A DNA stretch of 64,000 nt from Amoebidium appalachense (Eukaryota > Ichthyosporea): positions 4,092,001 through 4,156,000 of the forward strand of contig CAVNZM010000003.1 in the NCBI GenBank assembly GCA_963693365.1, given 5' to 3'. The notes under the pieces were generated by a model. That model saw nothing but the letters and a program-made list of their open reading frames with translations. It made no database searches and had not been told where the DNA came from. Both the position numbers and the translations under genes were made by a program. Shown here piece by piece: positions 18,901 to 63,120 of the stretch (positions within the stretch are counted from its first letter, which is position 1; every line of letters begins with the position of its first letter).

Positions 18901-20029
18901 GTCGCCCACGTAATTGCTCCTAAATTGGAAACCGTGCACTGAGCATGTGTCTCCCGAACCGGCCCTCTTACCACAGTTCCCGATCCTCCCCTTCCCCTCC
19001 CCCCCTCCCCCCTCCCCCCCACCCACCCCCAGCTCTCCCCCTCTTCCAGGCTAATATGCAATTTGTAAAATGTTAAAGCATGTGCATTCACTCCTTCCAG
19101 TCCCCTCCCCCCTCTGTCCCCCCTCCCGCCCCTTGTAAGGCTATAGGACACACACACACGAGCACGATATAATGAACCGCGTAATTTTGAATGATGTGTG
19201 CTTGTAGGGCCGAACACGAGCAGAAAGATGATGTCTAAGCAGGTATTGAGAAAAAAAGAGGTGCGAGGCGGGGGGAGGGAGGGAGGGGGGGAGGTTCAGA
19301 GAAGGGACGGGGGGAATGGATGGGGGGGGGGGGGGGGGGGGGGGGGAGGGGGTAACACGAGAGCAAAAAGCCTTGTGGATTGTAATTATAGAAACGAGAG
19401 GGAACACGAAATGGGAAGGAAGGGAGCTATATTGGTTGGGGGCTCTCTTTCTCCCTTTTCTTCATTTTTATTGTATTTTTCTGCGGCAAGGCTGACATAT
19501 AGCACATTTGATGATGTACACTGAAAAGGGTGCTATAAAGTGATAGCATGTACGCATCCTCTCCCCCCACCCGGAAACACACACACATACCCCTCCAGAA
19601 CACACAAACGCACGCACGCACGCACACACGCATACACGCACGCACACACGCGCGCACGCACGCTTAAAAAGGGCATCAATTAAGATGTCCTTGGATGGTA
19701 CAGGTTATGCACTGGGGTCATTTTCTCCAGGCCAGTTTCAAGGTGCGCTGGGATGTCAAACTTTCGGAATATTTTCTCCCCCTCCCCCCCCCCCCCCCCC
19801 CCCCCCGGTCCCCCTCCCCCAACCCGCCCCCTCCCCCCCTCCCCCCCCCCCCCCCCCCCCCCAAAGAGGGACATACGTTGAAAAGTCAACGGTTATCAAA
19901 CGTTTGTAGTACGTACTGTCCCTGCAGGCCTGCTCCCCCCCCCCCCCCCCCCCCCCCCACCTCCCTCGCCTCCAACCTCCACACAACACACACACGTGTA
20001 GAACTTCACACACATCTCTCAGCATGTAC

Positions 20030-21140
20030 TTGATCAAACCCACAATCACACCCGCATCTGCCCTTGTCATATGGCTCAGCTGGCCGAACATCAGTCTGCT
20101 GGGCAACATGACTCAGATGCACCTCTATGCGCGCTATAATGGCTGTGCATGTTCGAGTCGTCAACACTGTCATGCTGGCTGAGTCGCCCATGTATAGGTT
20201 ATTGTTGCTGAAAATCATAAGGTGCAACGCACACTGTGTGCGCACACTAAATTCCTCCCCCTCCTCCCCCCCTCCCCCCTCCCCCTCCCCTCCCCTCCCC
20301 TCCCCCCCCCCCCCCAACCCCACCCACCCTCCATTACCACCACCACCATCCCCGCCCTTGATTCCCCCACCCAGCTTTCAGTTATTCAACAACAAGTGTG
20401 ATTGTCTAGGTAACTGAACACATCCCACCCCCAATGGGCCCTTTGACGAAAGGCTCCTCCCCTCCAATCCACCCCTTCCAATAGTTATAACTATAAGTAG
20501 TAATAACATTCAACGGCCCCTGTGATTGAATGCATTATCATGTGGCATCCCAATCACAATGAGCCCCTCCAAGCAGCCTCCATACCACAACATTTCCACT
20601 AATCCCCCCTTTCCTCCTCCCCCCTTCCCCCCTCCCCCCCCCTTTTATGCACATCACACACAGACACGAGCACACACACAACACGTGTCGAACCGTGCAT
20701 TCATGAAATCGAGCAGTGATGATTGTGCTCAAAGAGAGTACACGATTAGAAATGCCAAGGGGACATGCGGAAGGAGGAGGAGAGGAGGGGGAAGGGGGAG
20801 GGGGGGAGGGGGGAAGGAGAGGGGGTAAATGGACGGAGAGGGTGAGTGAGGGGGGAGGGGAGAGGGGGAGGAGGGGGGACATGCGGAAAACTCGTTCGAG
20901 TAAGGTGCGGGGAGAGGAAGAGGGGGAGGGGGGGGGGGGAGGGGGGACGTGTACACACCACCGCAATAAAGCTCCACGACAAATTTATAAACTTTTATCA
21001 GAGGCGAACTTTCTGTCCCACCATCACAGCCGCAACTGAGGCTCGTCACAGCTTGGCTGTCCGTATTCCGGTCACTTGGGCGACCACATGACATGCACGT
21101 GACATACGTCACCGTGGTGGCATCACCATTAGGCCACATT
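20030..21140 (-). CDS. Cys-rich repeat unit C (partial)
   Basis: Third copy. NGDATTVTYVTCMSCGRPSD and SLSCGCDGGTE are encoded near 21000-21140. HVAQQTDVRPAEPYDKG and CGCDCGFDQ are near 20030-20115. The conserved frame is DATTV-YVTC then CxCDCG. A related segment (19030-19200) links units B and C. The units could be exon groups of one long minus-strand gene or separate tandem genes. Confidence 0.4.
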
Positions 21141-21400
21141 CATAGAGCCCATCCGATGTGGTGGAATTTAGGCCATTGCTGGCGAACAAAGGTCTGGTTG
21201 CCCACATAGATGTTGCTAACCTCAAAAACAGTACACCCAGCAGGCCCGGCGCGCTGGTCTCCCCCTTCCCCACTGCCCCCCCCCCGCTCCTGACCTTTCC
21301 TCTCCTCCCCCCACCTCTCTCCCCCGGGATCCCTCATCGGCACCTGTATTTTTCAAATGTGATTTAAGGCATTCCACCCCAACTGGGCACTTTCCCATGA

Positions 21401-21432
<32 letters not shown>

Positions 21433-21637
21433 AAAAAAAAAAAAAAAAACAAAGAAACAAAAAACAAAACACATGCCCACCCACCCAACGTGTTGCACTA
21501 CCACCAACGCCACACATCCACCCACCCACATTTCAATCACGTGCCCACAAAGACTTCATTGACCCCCGGCCTCTTCCATCTCTCATGCATATGAACAGCT
21601 CTGCACATGCACAATGTCATGCTCAGCGGGAAGGTGT

Positions 21638-21643
21638 TTTATT
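21638..21643 (-). terminator. Candidate polyadenylation signal for the cytochrome b5 gene
   Basis: TTTATT on plus (AATAAA on minus), about 480 bases beyond the stop at 22123. No nearer canonical signal was seen. Confidence 0.35.
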
Positions 21644-22122
21644 GGATTAACCCAATCACACCTGTTTTAGCGCTGACTGCAGGAATACAAACACATGAAT
21701 ATCAGTGGGGCAAGATGGACATATGAACTGAAAAGGAATGAAAAAAAGGGATGAAAAAAAATGTAATCATTCCCGGCCAATAACAAGTAGCATGAACTCA
21801 TTTCGATAAATTCCGGATATATTGTCGCCATTTTTCATAACTAACCGAACACGGAGGATACTATTACTCAAAACGTGAAACGTATGACACTAACACAGCA
21901 ACTACGTATACCGAGCCTAGTGTATCTTATAGGTTAGCACAAAGACACAGTCTTAGGCAATTACATTATGCACCGTCACACTTAACCTATACCTCACACA
22001 GATTCAACGACAAATACCTTTCTCTGTCGCATCTGCAGATACAAGTGAAATAACATAATGAAAAAAAAACACACTCATGAATTCAAAAACGTGACCCCAT
22101 AAATTTTAAAGATAAAGCCCCC

Positions 22123-23020
22123 CTAGTTTGATGCAACACCAATCACATGCTTCCTCAGCTGCTTGACTGCCGAATCGCTGTGTCCTGCTTCTCTGAACTG
22201 CCGAGTGGCGTCCATCCCTGCGTGGTGCAAAAAGGGTTAAACATCAACACAGGATAAGAAAAAAAAAAATAAGGATGAAAATTTACTATACAGAGTGGCG
22301 GCGGGGGGGGGGGGGGGTTTGGGGGGGGGTTTGAATGCGGAACACGGTACGAAGTACGCATACACGATGAGAAGTATGGTGCAGGACACATGCAAAGGCA
22401 AACATTCAAGTATGCAACATCAGCCATGCGCACAGTATGCGTCATAAGCAGAGCCCATCCTCAGGGAGGGCCCAAGTCATCAATTGCGTCTGAGTTTCGA
22501 CCCCTTAGCCCGCGTATATATATTGGGGGGGGGGGGGGGAGGGGGGGGGGGGGGGGGAGAGGGGGGGGGGGGCGAGGGGGCGGGGGGGGGGGGGGGGGGG
22601 GGGGGAGGAGAGAGAGAGAAAAAGAGAGAGAGAGAGAGAGAGAGAGTCAAGAAAAGCGCGGAGGGAAAGAGGGGGGGGGGGGAGAAGGGAGGGGAGGGGC
22701 GAGTTGGAGAGGGAAGAGAGAAAAGGTGGGGAGAAAAGGGGGGAAAGAGTGACACGGAAGGGGGGGGGGGGGGGGGGGGGGGGCTGGGAGGGGGAAACGG
22801 GCGGAGACGGAGAGAATGAGAGGGAGAGAAAGAGAGCTGAGAAACGTCCGGGAAAGAAAGGTGGGAGGCAAGGCTCGCACAGGTGGTGTGTGTGTGTGTG
22901 TGTGTTTGTCTGTTCTGTTTATTTGTGTTTGCGCGCACCTGGCGGAGGGTAGGGTGTCCACGCACGTGCGTGATCATATGCATGTGTGCGTGTGCGCATG
23001 TGTGTGTGTGTGCGTGTGCG

Positions 23021-23062
<42 letters not shown>

Positions 23063-23986
23063 GGGGGGAGGGGGGGGGGAGGGGGAGTGGCTTTGAGCCC
23101 CGAAGTATATCCCTGGGAAGAGGGGGGGGGGGGGGGAGGGGGAGGAAGAGGGGGGGGGGGGAGGGGAGGGAGAAGGGGGGGGGGGGGGGGGGAAGATGTC
23201 CCCAAAGTGGATTAGGGATGTGGTGTGAGAAGGAGGGATGTGTGCAGACAGACTCGGGTCGTAACTGATAACAGTGCCCCGGGGGCATCACGGGTCGGGG
23301 GGATGGGGGGGGGGGGGGAAGGGGCGAGCTGGAGGTTGTTTGGTTGTTTGGAGGGTGGGAGGCGGTGTACTTCCATACAGAGACAAAGAAGCATTCAAAA
23401 CCGGTGGTTATAATGCACAATGAGTTTAGGTTTTTGGGGAAGGGAGAGGCGGGGGTGGGGTGGTGTGTGTGTGTGTGTGTGTGTGTGTAGGGGGGACGGG
23501 GGGGGGGGGGGGGGGAGGGGGGGGGGGCAAAAATCATGTGTCACAAAACCATCAACATTCTACATATGGACCCCCTCCCCCCCCCCAACCAAAAAAAAAC
23601 AAAAAAAAACAAACAAAAAAAAACAAAAAAAAGGAAAAAAAAAAAACGAATGGAAAGAATTCAGGACACTTGGGGCAAGCCTTACCTGCAACGTTCAGCA
23701 GAAGGGTGCCTCCACCCGGGTGCTGCAACCAAACAACTATAATTAATAACCGGGCGCCCAGGGGGTGGGTGGGTGGGTGGGTGGATGGGGGGGGGGGGGG
23801 GGGGTAGAGAGACCAGAGAAAGACCAGAAGAGAAATGATCAAAAGAAGACAACCTACAAAAAGGACAAGTTTTTTAACGATTAGTTCCGTGCTATGCATG
23901 CTCCCCCTCCCCCTCCCCCACTCTCACCCTCCCTTTCCAATCCCCCCCCTCCCCCCTCCCCTCCCTATCTCACCCTCCCTTTCCAC

Positions 23987-24019
<33 letters not shown>

Positions 24020-24183
24020 ACTCGCCTCGCTTGCCTTGCTCTCACACATCACTATCCTCCATTCTGCCAATCTTTTCGATTTTGTTTTAACACCCGGTCA
24101 TCATCAGTCAAAAAATCAATCTGAAAACACGATCTGAATATTCGTTTTCTCAGCTCAACTGGGCAGCCAAAGAAAACCATCCT

Positions 24184-24221
<38 letters not shown>

Positions 24222-24586
24222 GGCGCCCCAAACTCAACTCCCATACTTGCATAAGGCATCCTCTCTGCATGTCCACCCCCCCCCCCCCCCCCCCAAACAC
24301 ACACACGAACACACACACAGGAACACACACACACACACACACACACAAAACATACAGCATGATTCCCCTTTGCACCAAAGGCACACACCAGAAGTACAGC
24401 TACCCCCCTCCCTCCCTCTTCCCCTGGCACAAACCTTGGGCCTACACCCCAACACCCCAGGAAACGAAACGAACCCCAAAGACTTCTTGGGGAAAGTAAA
24501 ATAAAAAACCGGGCTCCGACTTATTGTAGCATAGATTGGGAATAAATCCAGGAAGTAGCAAGAAAGGGGAAGGGCAGGGAGCGATG

Positions 24587-24639
<53 letters not shown>

Positions 24640-25520
24640 TGGTGGTGGTGGGGTGGGGTTGGGGGGGGCGGGAAGGGGGGGGGGGGGGGGGAGGGGGGTT
24701 TAAGATGATATGGGCGAGGATCAAGCTGCAGAAAGCTACGTAGGTAGAGTGCCGTGCAACCATGGAAGGCGACTAGTGTGTGTGTGGGGGGGGGGGAGGG
24801 GGAGAGGGGGGGGGGGGGGGGGGTCTGTCTGTTCGTGCATGCTCGTCTATAAATTTGTGGTTGTGTTATAGTGAGATTGGGAGGAGAGGAAACGAAGTAA
24901 TAGCCCACGGGGTGGGGGAGGGGGGTGGGGGGAAAGAAGAGAGAAAGGGAGGGGGGGGGAGGGGAGGGAGGTAGTCAATAAGTGGGCACACCCATACCTC
25001 ATCATAGAAGTTTGTGACGTTGAAGACCCTCCCATCAATAATGAGCCAGAGATCGTTTTTCTTATTATGCTTTTGAACCTGCGAACACAAAACAGAATTC
25101 CATCAGAGAAATTCTGAGCAGCAAATAGCATTGGTTGATGCGGAACTTCGCTCGTTGCTGATAACAGAGTTGGCTGGTGGAGGATGTCTTCTCGTTCGAG
25201 ATTTAAATGCTCCTCGAACAACGCTTAGAAAAAGTGCCCTCGCTTTGCGCCAAATCTCAAAGAAAAAGAAAGAAGAAAAAGTTGGACATAAGCCTCATAT
25301 ACCACATAAAAGCGCTAAAGTGTGTCGGTGTGCGTGTGTATGCATGTATCTGTGCATAAACGAATGGGTGTGGGTGTCCTTCCTGCCTTCATGTGCGTGT
25401 GCGTGTGTGTGTATTTTAGAGAAACATGGGCCTCACCTCGCTCACGGGAATACGAGGAAGCTGCTTCTGGGGGGCACCGGCCTGGGCACCTCCAGCCTGC
25501 TTTGAGCTCTCCGCTCCCAT
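22123..25520 (-). CDS. Cytochrome b5-domain protein, 98 aa, four exons
   Basis: Exons: 25437-25520, 24998-25078, 23686-23722, 22123-22217 (stop TAG). All have GT...AG borders and matching phases. The product is a small soluble haem-binding electron carrier. The domain starts at about residue 26 with [19 protein letters not shown], then [14 protein letters not shown]. The haem ligands are His56 in HPGG and His80 in EAGHSDSA, 24 residues apart as in classical cytochrome b5. There is no C-terminal membrane anchor; the protein ends KHVIGVASN. The N-terminus MGAESSKQ fits an N-myristoylation signal (Gly2, Ser6), so lipid anchoring may replace the usual tail anchor; that is inference. Introns hold poly-G, (TG)n and a dispersed repeat. 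The start is head-to-head with the SET gene, 966 bases away. Confidence 0.92.
22318..22510 (+). repeat. Dispersed G-run-headed repeat, best-preserved copy
   Basis: About 190 bases starting TTTGAATGCGGAACACGG after a G run and ending at AGCCCGCGTA. It has a nearly identical inverted partner at 34095-34275 and lies in the last intron of the cytochrome b5 gene. Length, dispersed placement and lack of a long ORF fit a SINE- or MITE-like element. Confidence 0.75.
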
Positions 25521-26486
25521 TCTTTGCTTGAAGTTGGAAACTTTGAGGAAAAACAAGTCACACACTAGCCAACGTTAGAAGATCCCTCCCAAGAACCGGC
25601 ACTCAAAGGAAAATGCGAACCAGCCTACTTTCCTGGACAGCCTGGAAACTTTAACGCCAGCTGGGGTCAGAAAGAACCTTGAGGAAACAATAGATCAGAC
25701 TTCTGAGGTTGCTTGAAACGAACGGAGATGTGAAGTGAAGAAAAGTCAGCAAGTGGACGGCTATACCGTACCCAAATACCCAAACCCAAACCCAGATTTT
25801 AAACCCAGATGTCACATCCCTGCGTCCAGTGTTGCCGTTTGTTCGCCCCGAACACGATGTTCACATTCCTCAGAATAAATCATGGAATTTTGCCTGGCAA
25901 TACATGACTTATAGCCAATTATATTTGGAACAAAAAAATAAATAATTTGATTGGTTGGTAGTTTTAGGTTTGGGTTTTGGCGCCAAAACCGTGACAAGCG
26001 GTGACAGAGTGCACCCGTCACGCGTCACGCAACAAGTAGTCCGTTTGAGTTGAAAGAGAGTGAGTGAGAGAGAGAGAGAGAGAGACTTTGAACTTATGAT
26101 TTAACTTATGATATTAGTGAGAATAAGCGATACAGAGATACAGTTACAGGGGCTATAATCTTTACTATGTATACCGTGCTCATTTATTTATATTTCAAGA
26201 GAGAGACTAACCCGTTCTGAGCAAACGGAGCTTCAAGCTTTCATCGTTATCTTCTCACTTGTGGCCTTCTTGTCCCACCGTTTCCGCACACCTATTAGTT
26301 CTTTTACACACGACAAACATAGGATAACATACTATTTATCGCTTCACTCATCCTCCCCAACCCCCCCAAGGGTGACAGCGATCAGGCTAGAGCACATGAA
26401 TTCGAGTGTCTCAAGCGTCGCCCATATCCTTGCATGGTGGGCACAAGCGTACGGGTGTCTTCCAAACACATACCTTACTTCCGAGA
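25521..26486. promoter_or_regulatory. Bidirectional promoter region (cytochrome b5 / SET gene)
   Basis: A 966-bp gap between opposing start codons with ordinary composition and almost no simple repeats, only a short (GA)n at 26058-26083. CCAAT-type motifs: GCCAATTATA near 25914 and GATTGGTTGG near 25951. Confidence 0.5.
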
Positions 26487-49394
<22,908 letters not shown>

Positions 49395-49476
49395 TAATAC
49401 AGAATGAAGGCTTGAAATGAAAATAACATGTTAGCCCCCCCACCCCACCCCCACCCCCCTCCACCCCACCCCACCC

Positions 49477-49583
<107 letters not shown>

Positions 49584-49694
49584 TGACACGCGCGCAACAC
49601 CCCCAGCACCACCACCACCACCACCACCACCCGGCATGTAAATGCATGAAGTCAACGTTGGAAGATATGCCAGGGCTATAGGCCAGTGTGTGCA

Positions 49695-49700
49695 AATAAA
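49695..49700 (+). terminator. Polyadenylation signal of the SET gene
   Basis: AATAAA about 300 bases after the stop, beyond a (CA)n block at 49482-49580. A second AATAAA lies near 49938. Confidence 0.55.
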
Positions 49701-50377
49701 CCTTGAATGGATTTTTACTATGAATTTTAGCGCTTGTGGTGTCTAGACAAGTGTGTTTTTGAAATCGGCGTTAGGAGGATTTGCTAATACGAACATGTTG
49801 TGAAGGTGTATAGACGTGTGTGTTTGAAATCCACGTTATAATGTAGGTATGTGAAATTGTGTTTCAAGATCTTTGAAGGTTGTATAGACAAGTATGTTTT
49901 CTGTGATTGGGACGGTTTGCGTGCGCAGTTCACACGAATAAAACTTTAACGTCCAGTGCAAGTTAACACAATTTCGATTGCAATAACTGTCGATTGTAGA
50001 AACGGAAGTGTATTTGCTGTTATTTGTAGTTGGGTGACCTCTGCTGTTCTACTAGCCACACCGTATAAATGAACTATATTAGGGGCAGCTGCCACTGATC
50101 AACTTGCAAAGAAAACCCATATATGTCTAGTTAACCTCATATTTGAACTTCGAACGAGGGCACAAAAAAGGCAGAAGCGTTTTCTTGTTAAGAGAGTGTG
50201 CATATTGAATAGTTAAATGATACCTTTCAAAGTTAAAGTAAAAATAACAGTAACGTTTGACAGTGATGCTGATGTCTTTGTGTATTCGTTTTTTTCTTCC
50301 ATTTTTTGCTTTTTTTCATTTTTTTTTTTTTTCGTGTGTGCGTGTGTACGTGGGTGGGCGGCCTACGGTTTGCGTGT

Positions 50378-50426
<49 letters not shown>

Positions 50427-51866
50427 CATGGTGCTACGGGGAGGGGGCGGCCGTGCCTTTTTCTTTCTTTCTTTCTTTCTTCCTTTCTTTTTTTTATTTC
50501 TTTTCTTTTTTTTCCTTTTTTTTTTTTTTTTGGGGGGGGGGGGGGGGTTTGCTTATGTATGATCATCGAATCTGATTTACGAGGCACACAAAAGCACCCA
50601 TGATGTTTCTGTTTATTTACATATGCATGAAAAATGAAAATGAACTTCACCCCAGTGTGTACAATGTCTGTTACTGTGTATTGAAGGCTGAATTTAAAGT
50701 ATAGCAAGCCCCACGTTATGATCATGTACGTAAAACTTTCTGGAAACAGTGAGCTGTACACACACACATACGCTCATTCACTCACATGCACACACAAAAA
50801 GACACGCACACGCACACACGCCCATACCCACATGTACACATGCTCGCACACACACACAGGCATGCACACGCACACACGCACACACACACAGGCACGAACG
50901 GGCGGGCGTGCACACACGCATGCACACGAACACACACGTCACTCACAGGCATACGCGCTGCCACACACACATGACTGCGCAGCCACATACGCGTGTGCTG
51001 CAGCCGCCAACATCCACAGATCCACTCCCACCTTTACTCTCCCGTCCTCTCCCCCAGAGCCCTCCCCCCCTCCCTCCCCCCATTCCTCCCCCCAGGCATA
51101 CATGACATCCAGCATCACGCGGCCTGACTCGCAGATAGGTTAGTGTGGGCGTGGGCGTACGTATTGGTGCTTGCGGTTGTGGGTGCATTGGGCCCGCTCG
51201 GATCCCGGTGTTATTTATATTAGCTGAAAACATCACTGTAGCGTTTACATAAGATTGCAGCTAAGGTAGCCGGGACAAAAGTCTCGATCTTTCCACACAG
51301 TAGAAGGGCGCCCTCTCCAGTTCTGGAAATTGTAAATTTACTGTAAATGATATATGTACCACATGCTTTCATTCAAGTGCACCCTTTCAAGAAAACATGC
51401 ATAGACCCACCGTCACCATGCAACGTGTCGGCAGAAACGGAAAAACGCTGAAATGTTCGATAGATCGTAGAGGCGACAGCTAATTGGTCCCAAGGGCATC
51501 ACCTAGATTCATCCAATCATCTGAGAGATCAGAGAACAGACAAAGTCAACAAACATGATCGGGGTATTGATTGGTTTACCTCTCTATAATTAAAGCTGTA
51601 TCGCATCCAAAAGCTTTTTAAATATTTTAACATTTGTAACATTTTTTTGTCATGCTAATGTTGTGCCAGGTAACACCCACATGTTTGGCAATCACCGTTT
51701 TTTGTCCTTGGCCGTGATCAAACGTGGCTTTCGGCTTTTTGCGTTTTTTCTTTCTCTATTTCTTTTGTTGAACCCCTTCCTACATACACAGATTTCTTCA
51801 GGATTTGTTACGCTTTCTATCTAAGCTAAGGCTGAATCGATTGGTAAAGTTGATCAGGCAGAAAAC
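49701..51866. other. Intergenic region with cytidylyltransferase promoter
   Basis: Mostly ordinary sequence. Exceptions are a T/C/G homopolymer block at 50290-50550 and a CA/CG-rich block at 50758-51000. CCAAT-type motifs occur near 51484 (TAATTGGTCC), 51514 (CATCCAATCA) and 51571 (TTGATTGGTT). No other gene was seen. A 5' untranslated exon upstream of 51867 is possible. Confidence 0.5.
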
Positions 51867-60006
<8,140 letters not shown>

Positions 60007-60242
60007 GCCAATCACTGCAACGGATTCAATTCAGCAGAAAAGGGACCAATCGGTGAGCTTGGTTAAAATGTTTCTGCGGCTAAGTCTCCAGCCTTTTTCT
60101 TTTTGTCTTAATACCACATTCATAATCATCAATTTTTTTTCGTCTGGTGTTGCTTTGGAGTGAAGGGGGGGGGGGGGGGAGGGGGGGGTCCCTTTGTCCC
60201 GTTTACATCATCATGACGGTATTGTGATAAGAGAGAGAGAGA

Positions 60243-60288
<46 letters not shown>

Positions 60289-61453
60289 AGGAAGGTTACT
60301 AGATTAGTTTTTGATGGGTTACAGATAGTCACTATACCAAAGTCATGTATTCCTATTTTGTACTTTGTTTTTCTTCAACGCAGGGAGGTGTGTCTGGGCT
60401 GTGTGGTTTTGGTACGTCGTATGTTACTTTGCTTTTTTGATTGCTTTTTGTTGTTTATTTGGTTTCTCTTTTGTTGCGTTTCGGTTCAAAAAACGTTTCT
60501 TTATGTAAGCCTTAGGGGAATTGTTTGGTTATTGGCCTTGCTTATCTGGGTGTCATATTTTCTCGGGATATATGTTGTTTTGTGGAAAACATTATAGATA
60601 GACTGAAGACCAACTAAACCCTGTACCATATGGAAATAACAATTTTTTTACATCAATTATATCCCTAACAGCACGAACTGTGGCATCCAATTGTAAACAT
60701 ATCCGGATGTGCATGTCCACAAGATGCTCGAGTAACCAAAAAGTTATATCACATTTATTTATTCAAGTCATTCACTTACATAATTATTTGGATATTCCAC
60801 ACTCATGATTGTAACATCAGTTCTCAGATAGCGCATGCATTGCGGAGCAAATCGCCGGACTTCATATTTGAATATATGTAAATTCCCGGCTGATTTAGGC
60901 ATATATGCGGGTTCTTGTGTAATGATTTGCCAAATAAATGGATTCGGATATCCCGAAAATTCAAATCTCGTTGGGATATGCTGACGTCATTCGACTCCTG
61001 TTGCACCAATCATCTGGCATGCGCAGATCGGTGTCCCCAAGAATCTAGGCTAAGATTGCAGCACTCAGTCTGCCAAAAAAAATCATCACCATGATGTCGG
61101 TGTCCTTAGATTTTATATCACCTACATGTCGTTAATAAACAGCACGTTCCCCACGATATCATATACGGACCCCCGTAGTTGAGCTCATACATGCAGCTTT
61201 TGTTAACCTGGCAGTGAAATTCTCGTTTTTGGTATGGCTCGTTGGATATCCGGTGAAGGTATATCAGCGACTGTGTCATTGTGTCATGGTAATTGTAGGA
61301 TATATCCATTCTTAGCCCTGTCGGATGCCCCGATCGACATAAAACCCATTAATAAAAAAACACAAAAAAAAAACACGGTGTATTACGCCTCGAAGGCTAC
61401 GTCACTTGATGTCATAGAGGGCTCAGTTTGTGTAACACAAATTGCTTTACCCA

Positions 61454-61547
<94 letters not shown>

Positions 61548-62130
61548 ACACACACACACACACTCTCTCTCTCTCTCTCTCTCTCTCTCCTCCCTCTCTC
61601 TCTCTCTCTCTCCCTCCCTCCCTCCCTCCCTCCCTCTCTCTCTCTCTCTCTCTCTCCCCCCCCCCCCCCTCTCCCTCTCCCCCCTGCCCCCACCCGACCC
61701 CGCAGGCACACACACACACACACCAAGGAAGTTGTGAGTGCAATGCTGTTTAGGTAGTCCCCTTCCTCTTCCCCCTGCTCCTTCCCTCCCCCCCCCCCCC
61801 CCCCCCCCGGACCATCCCCCCTCTACAATCCAATCCAGTTCCTCCTCCCCCCCCCCCCCCGTCCCCAAACACCACACACACCCAGCCCACATGCACGATG
61901 CCACCATGTAAGGCCGCCCACCCGCAGTCACCAACATGACTCGTCCGCTCGTGTGGGGCAGGGGAGAATTTTTTCTCGCCCCCTCCCCCCTCACCTCCCT
62001 CCCTCCTTCCCTCCCTCCCCTTCCTCCCCCCCCCCCCCCCCCCCCCCCCCCGGGGCCTGCCGTGCCTCTGCCCCTCCATTCTTCCCTACCCTCACCAGCC
62101 CAAAATTTCAAAGGCTGGATATTCCTCTCT
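60007..62130. other. Region after CCT: untranslated sequence and intergenic DNA
   Basis: A G block at 60163-60287, then about 1.1 kb of ordinary AT-rich sequence to 61440 and a (CT)n block at 61487-61658. AATAAA occurs at about 60933. TGACGTCA-like sites are near 60980 and 61400. No supported gene was found. Confidence 0.5.
61450..61680. repeat. C(n) - (CT)n - (CCCT)n compound repeat
   Basis: A C run, about 54 bases of CT, a CA interruption, more CT and (CCCT)n. Confidence 0.95.
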
Positions 62131-62139
62131 CTGTTTTGC

Positions 62140-62300
62140 TAGAAAGAAGAAATCTGTCCCACAATGAACCGCAAACCTCAGTGATCTCAGGCCTTTCCGG
62201 CCACGGGTTATTTGTTTTGGGCAACCATTCAAAATGTCAACTACCCGTTGACTTAGTGTCTGTGCTGCCGCTAACAATGCCGCACGGTTCATGGTATCCT
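62140..62300 (-). pseudogene. Cys-rich family fragment
   Basis: On the minus strand it encodes VVDILNGCPKQITRGRKGL then FAVHCGTDF. The nucleotide match to 63880-64000 is clear (GTCCCACAAT, GGGCAACCA, TGTCAACTACCCGTTGACT), and GTCCCACAATC also occurs in units A-C at 15.6-21.1 kb. One Cys of the CDCG motif is replaced here. Confidence 0.45.
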
Positions 62301-62365
62301 TGCGCGAATTGTTTGAAGGTTGCCCATAATCAGTAACAATTGCTCAAGCATATTATTATGTAGCG

Positions 62366-62413
<48 letters not shown>
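62366..62413. repeat. C homopolymer of about 48 bases followed by (CA)n
   Basis: A pure C run that passes straight into CACACA. A long pure (CA)n lies at 62756-62860. Confidence 0.93.
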
Positions 62414-62427
<14 letters not shown>

Positions 62428-62585
62428 ACACACATGCACACACACACACGCACCCACCCCCATCCCTTCCCCCCAATCCTTCCCCCTAGGGGTACAAGTG
62501 TGACATGCATGCATACCCGCACACATAAACGCACGCACACAGGCACGCACGTGCACGCGCATGCACACACGCACTGTTGCACGCA

Positions 62586-62635
<50 letters not shown>

Positions 62636-62640
62636 GTGTG

Positions 62641-62671
<31 letters not shown>

Positions 62672-62757
62672 GAAGACACAGACACACACGCACACACACC
62701 GTGTGACACACACACACACACACACACACATACAGAGACACACACACACACACAGTG

Positions 62758-62861
<104 letters not shown>

Positions 62862-63120
62862 GCTGCCAGTTACACCGTGATGGGTACACACCGTGGCACC
62901 AGTGTCTCTCTATTTCAGCTCTTATAATTTATTTATAATGCCACGGTCTCTGAGTTATACCTCTGAGACTCTCGGTTTCCACCCCCTTACCCCTCACCCC
63001 CTCCTTCCCCCCCCCCTCCCCCCCCCGTTCAAAACCCATCTCGACTCCCCCCCCCCCCCCCCCCCCCCCCCCCCCGTCGCCGCCGCCGCCCTCCTCCCTT
63101 CCCCCACCTCCCCCCCGTAA

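Noticed and set aside
60358-60597. 79-aa ORF rich in Phe/Leu/Val that looks like membrane segments
   Set aside because: It follows the CCT stop in AT-rich untranslated-type sequence. It has no partner exon or homology, and T-rich DNA gives such ORFs by chance.
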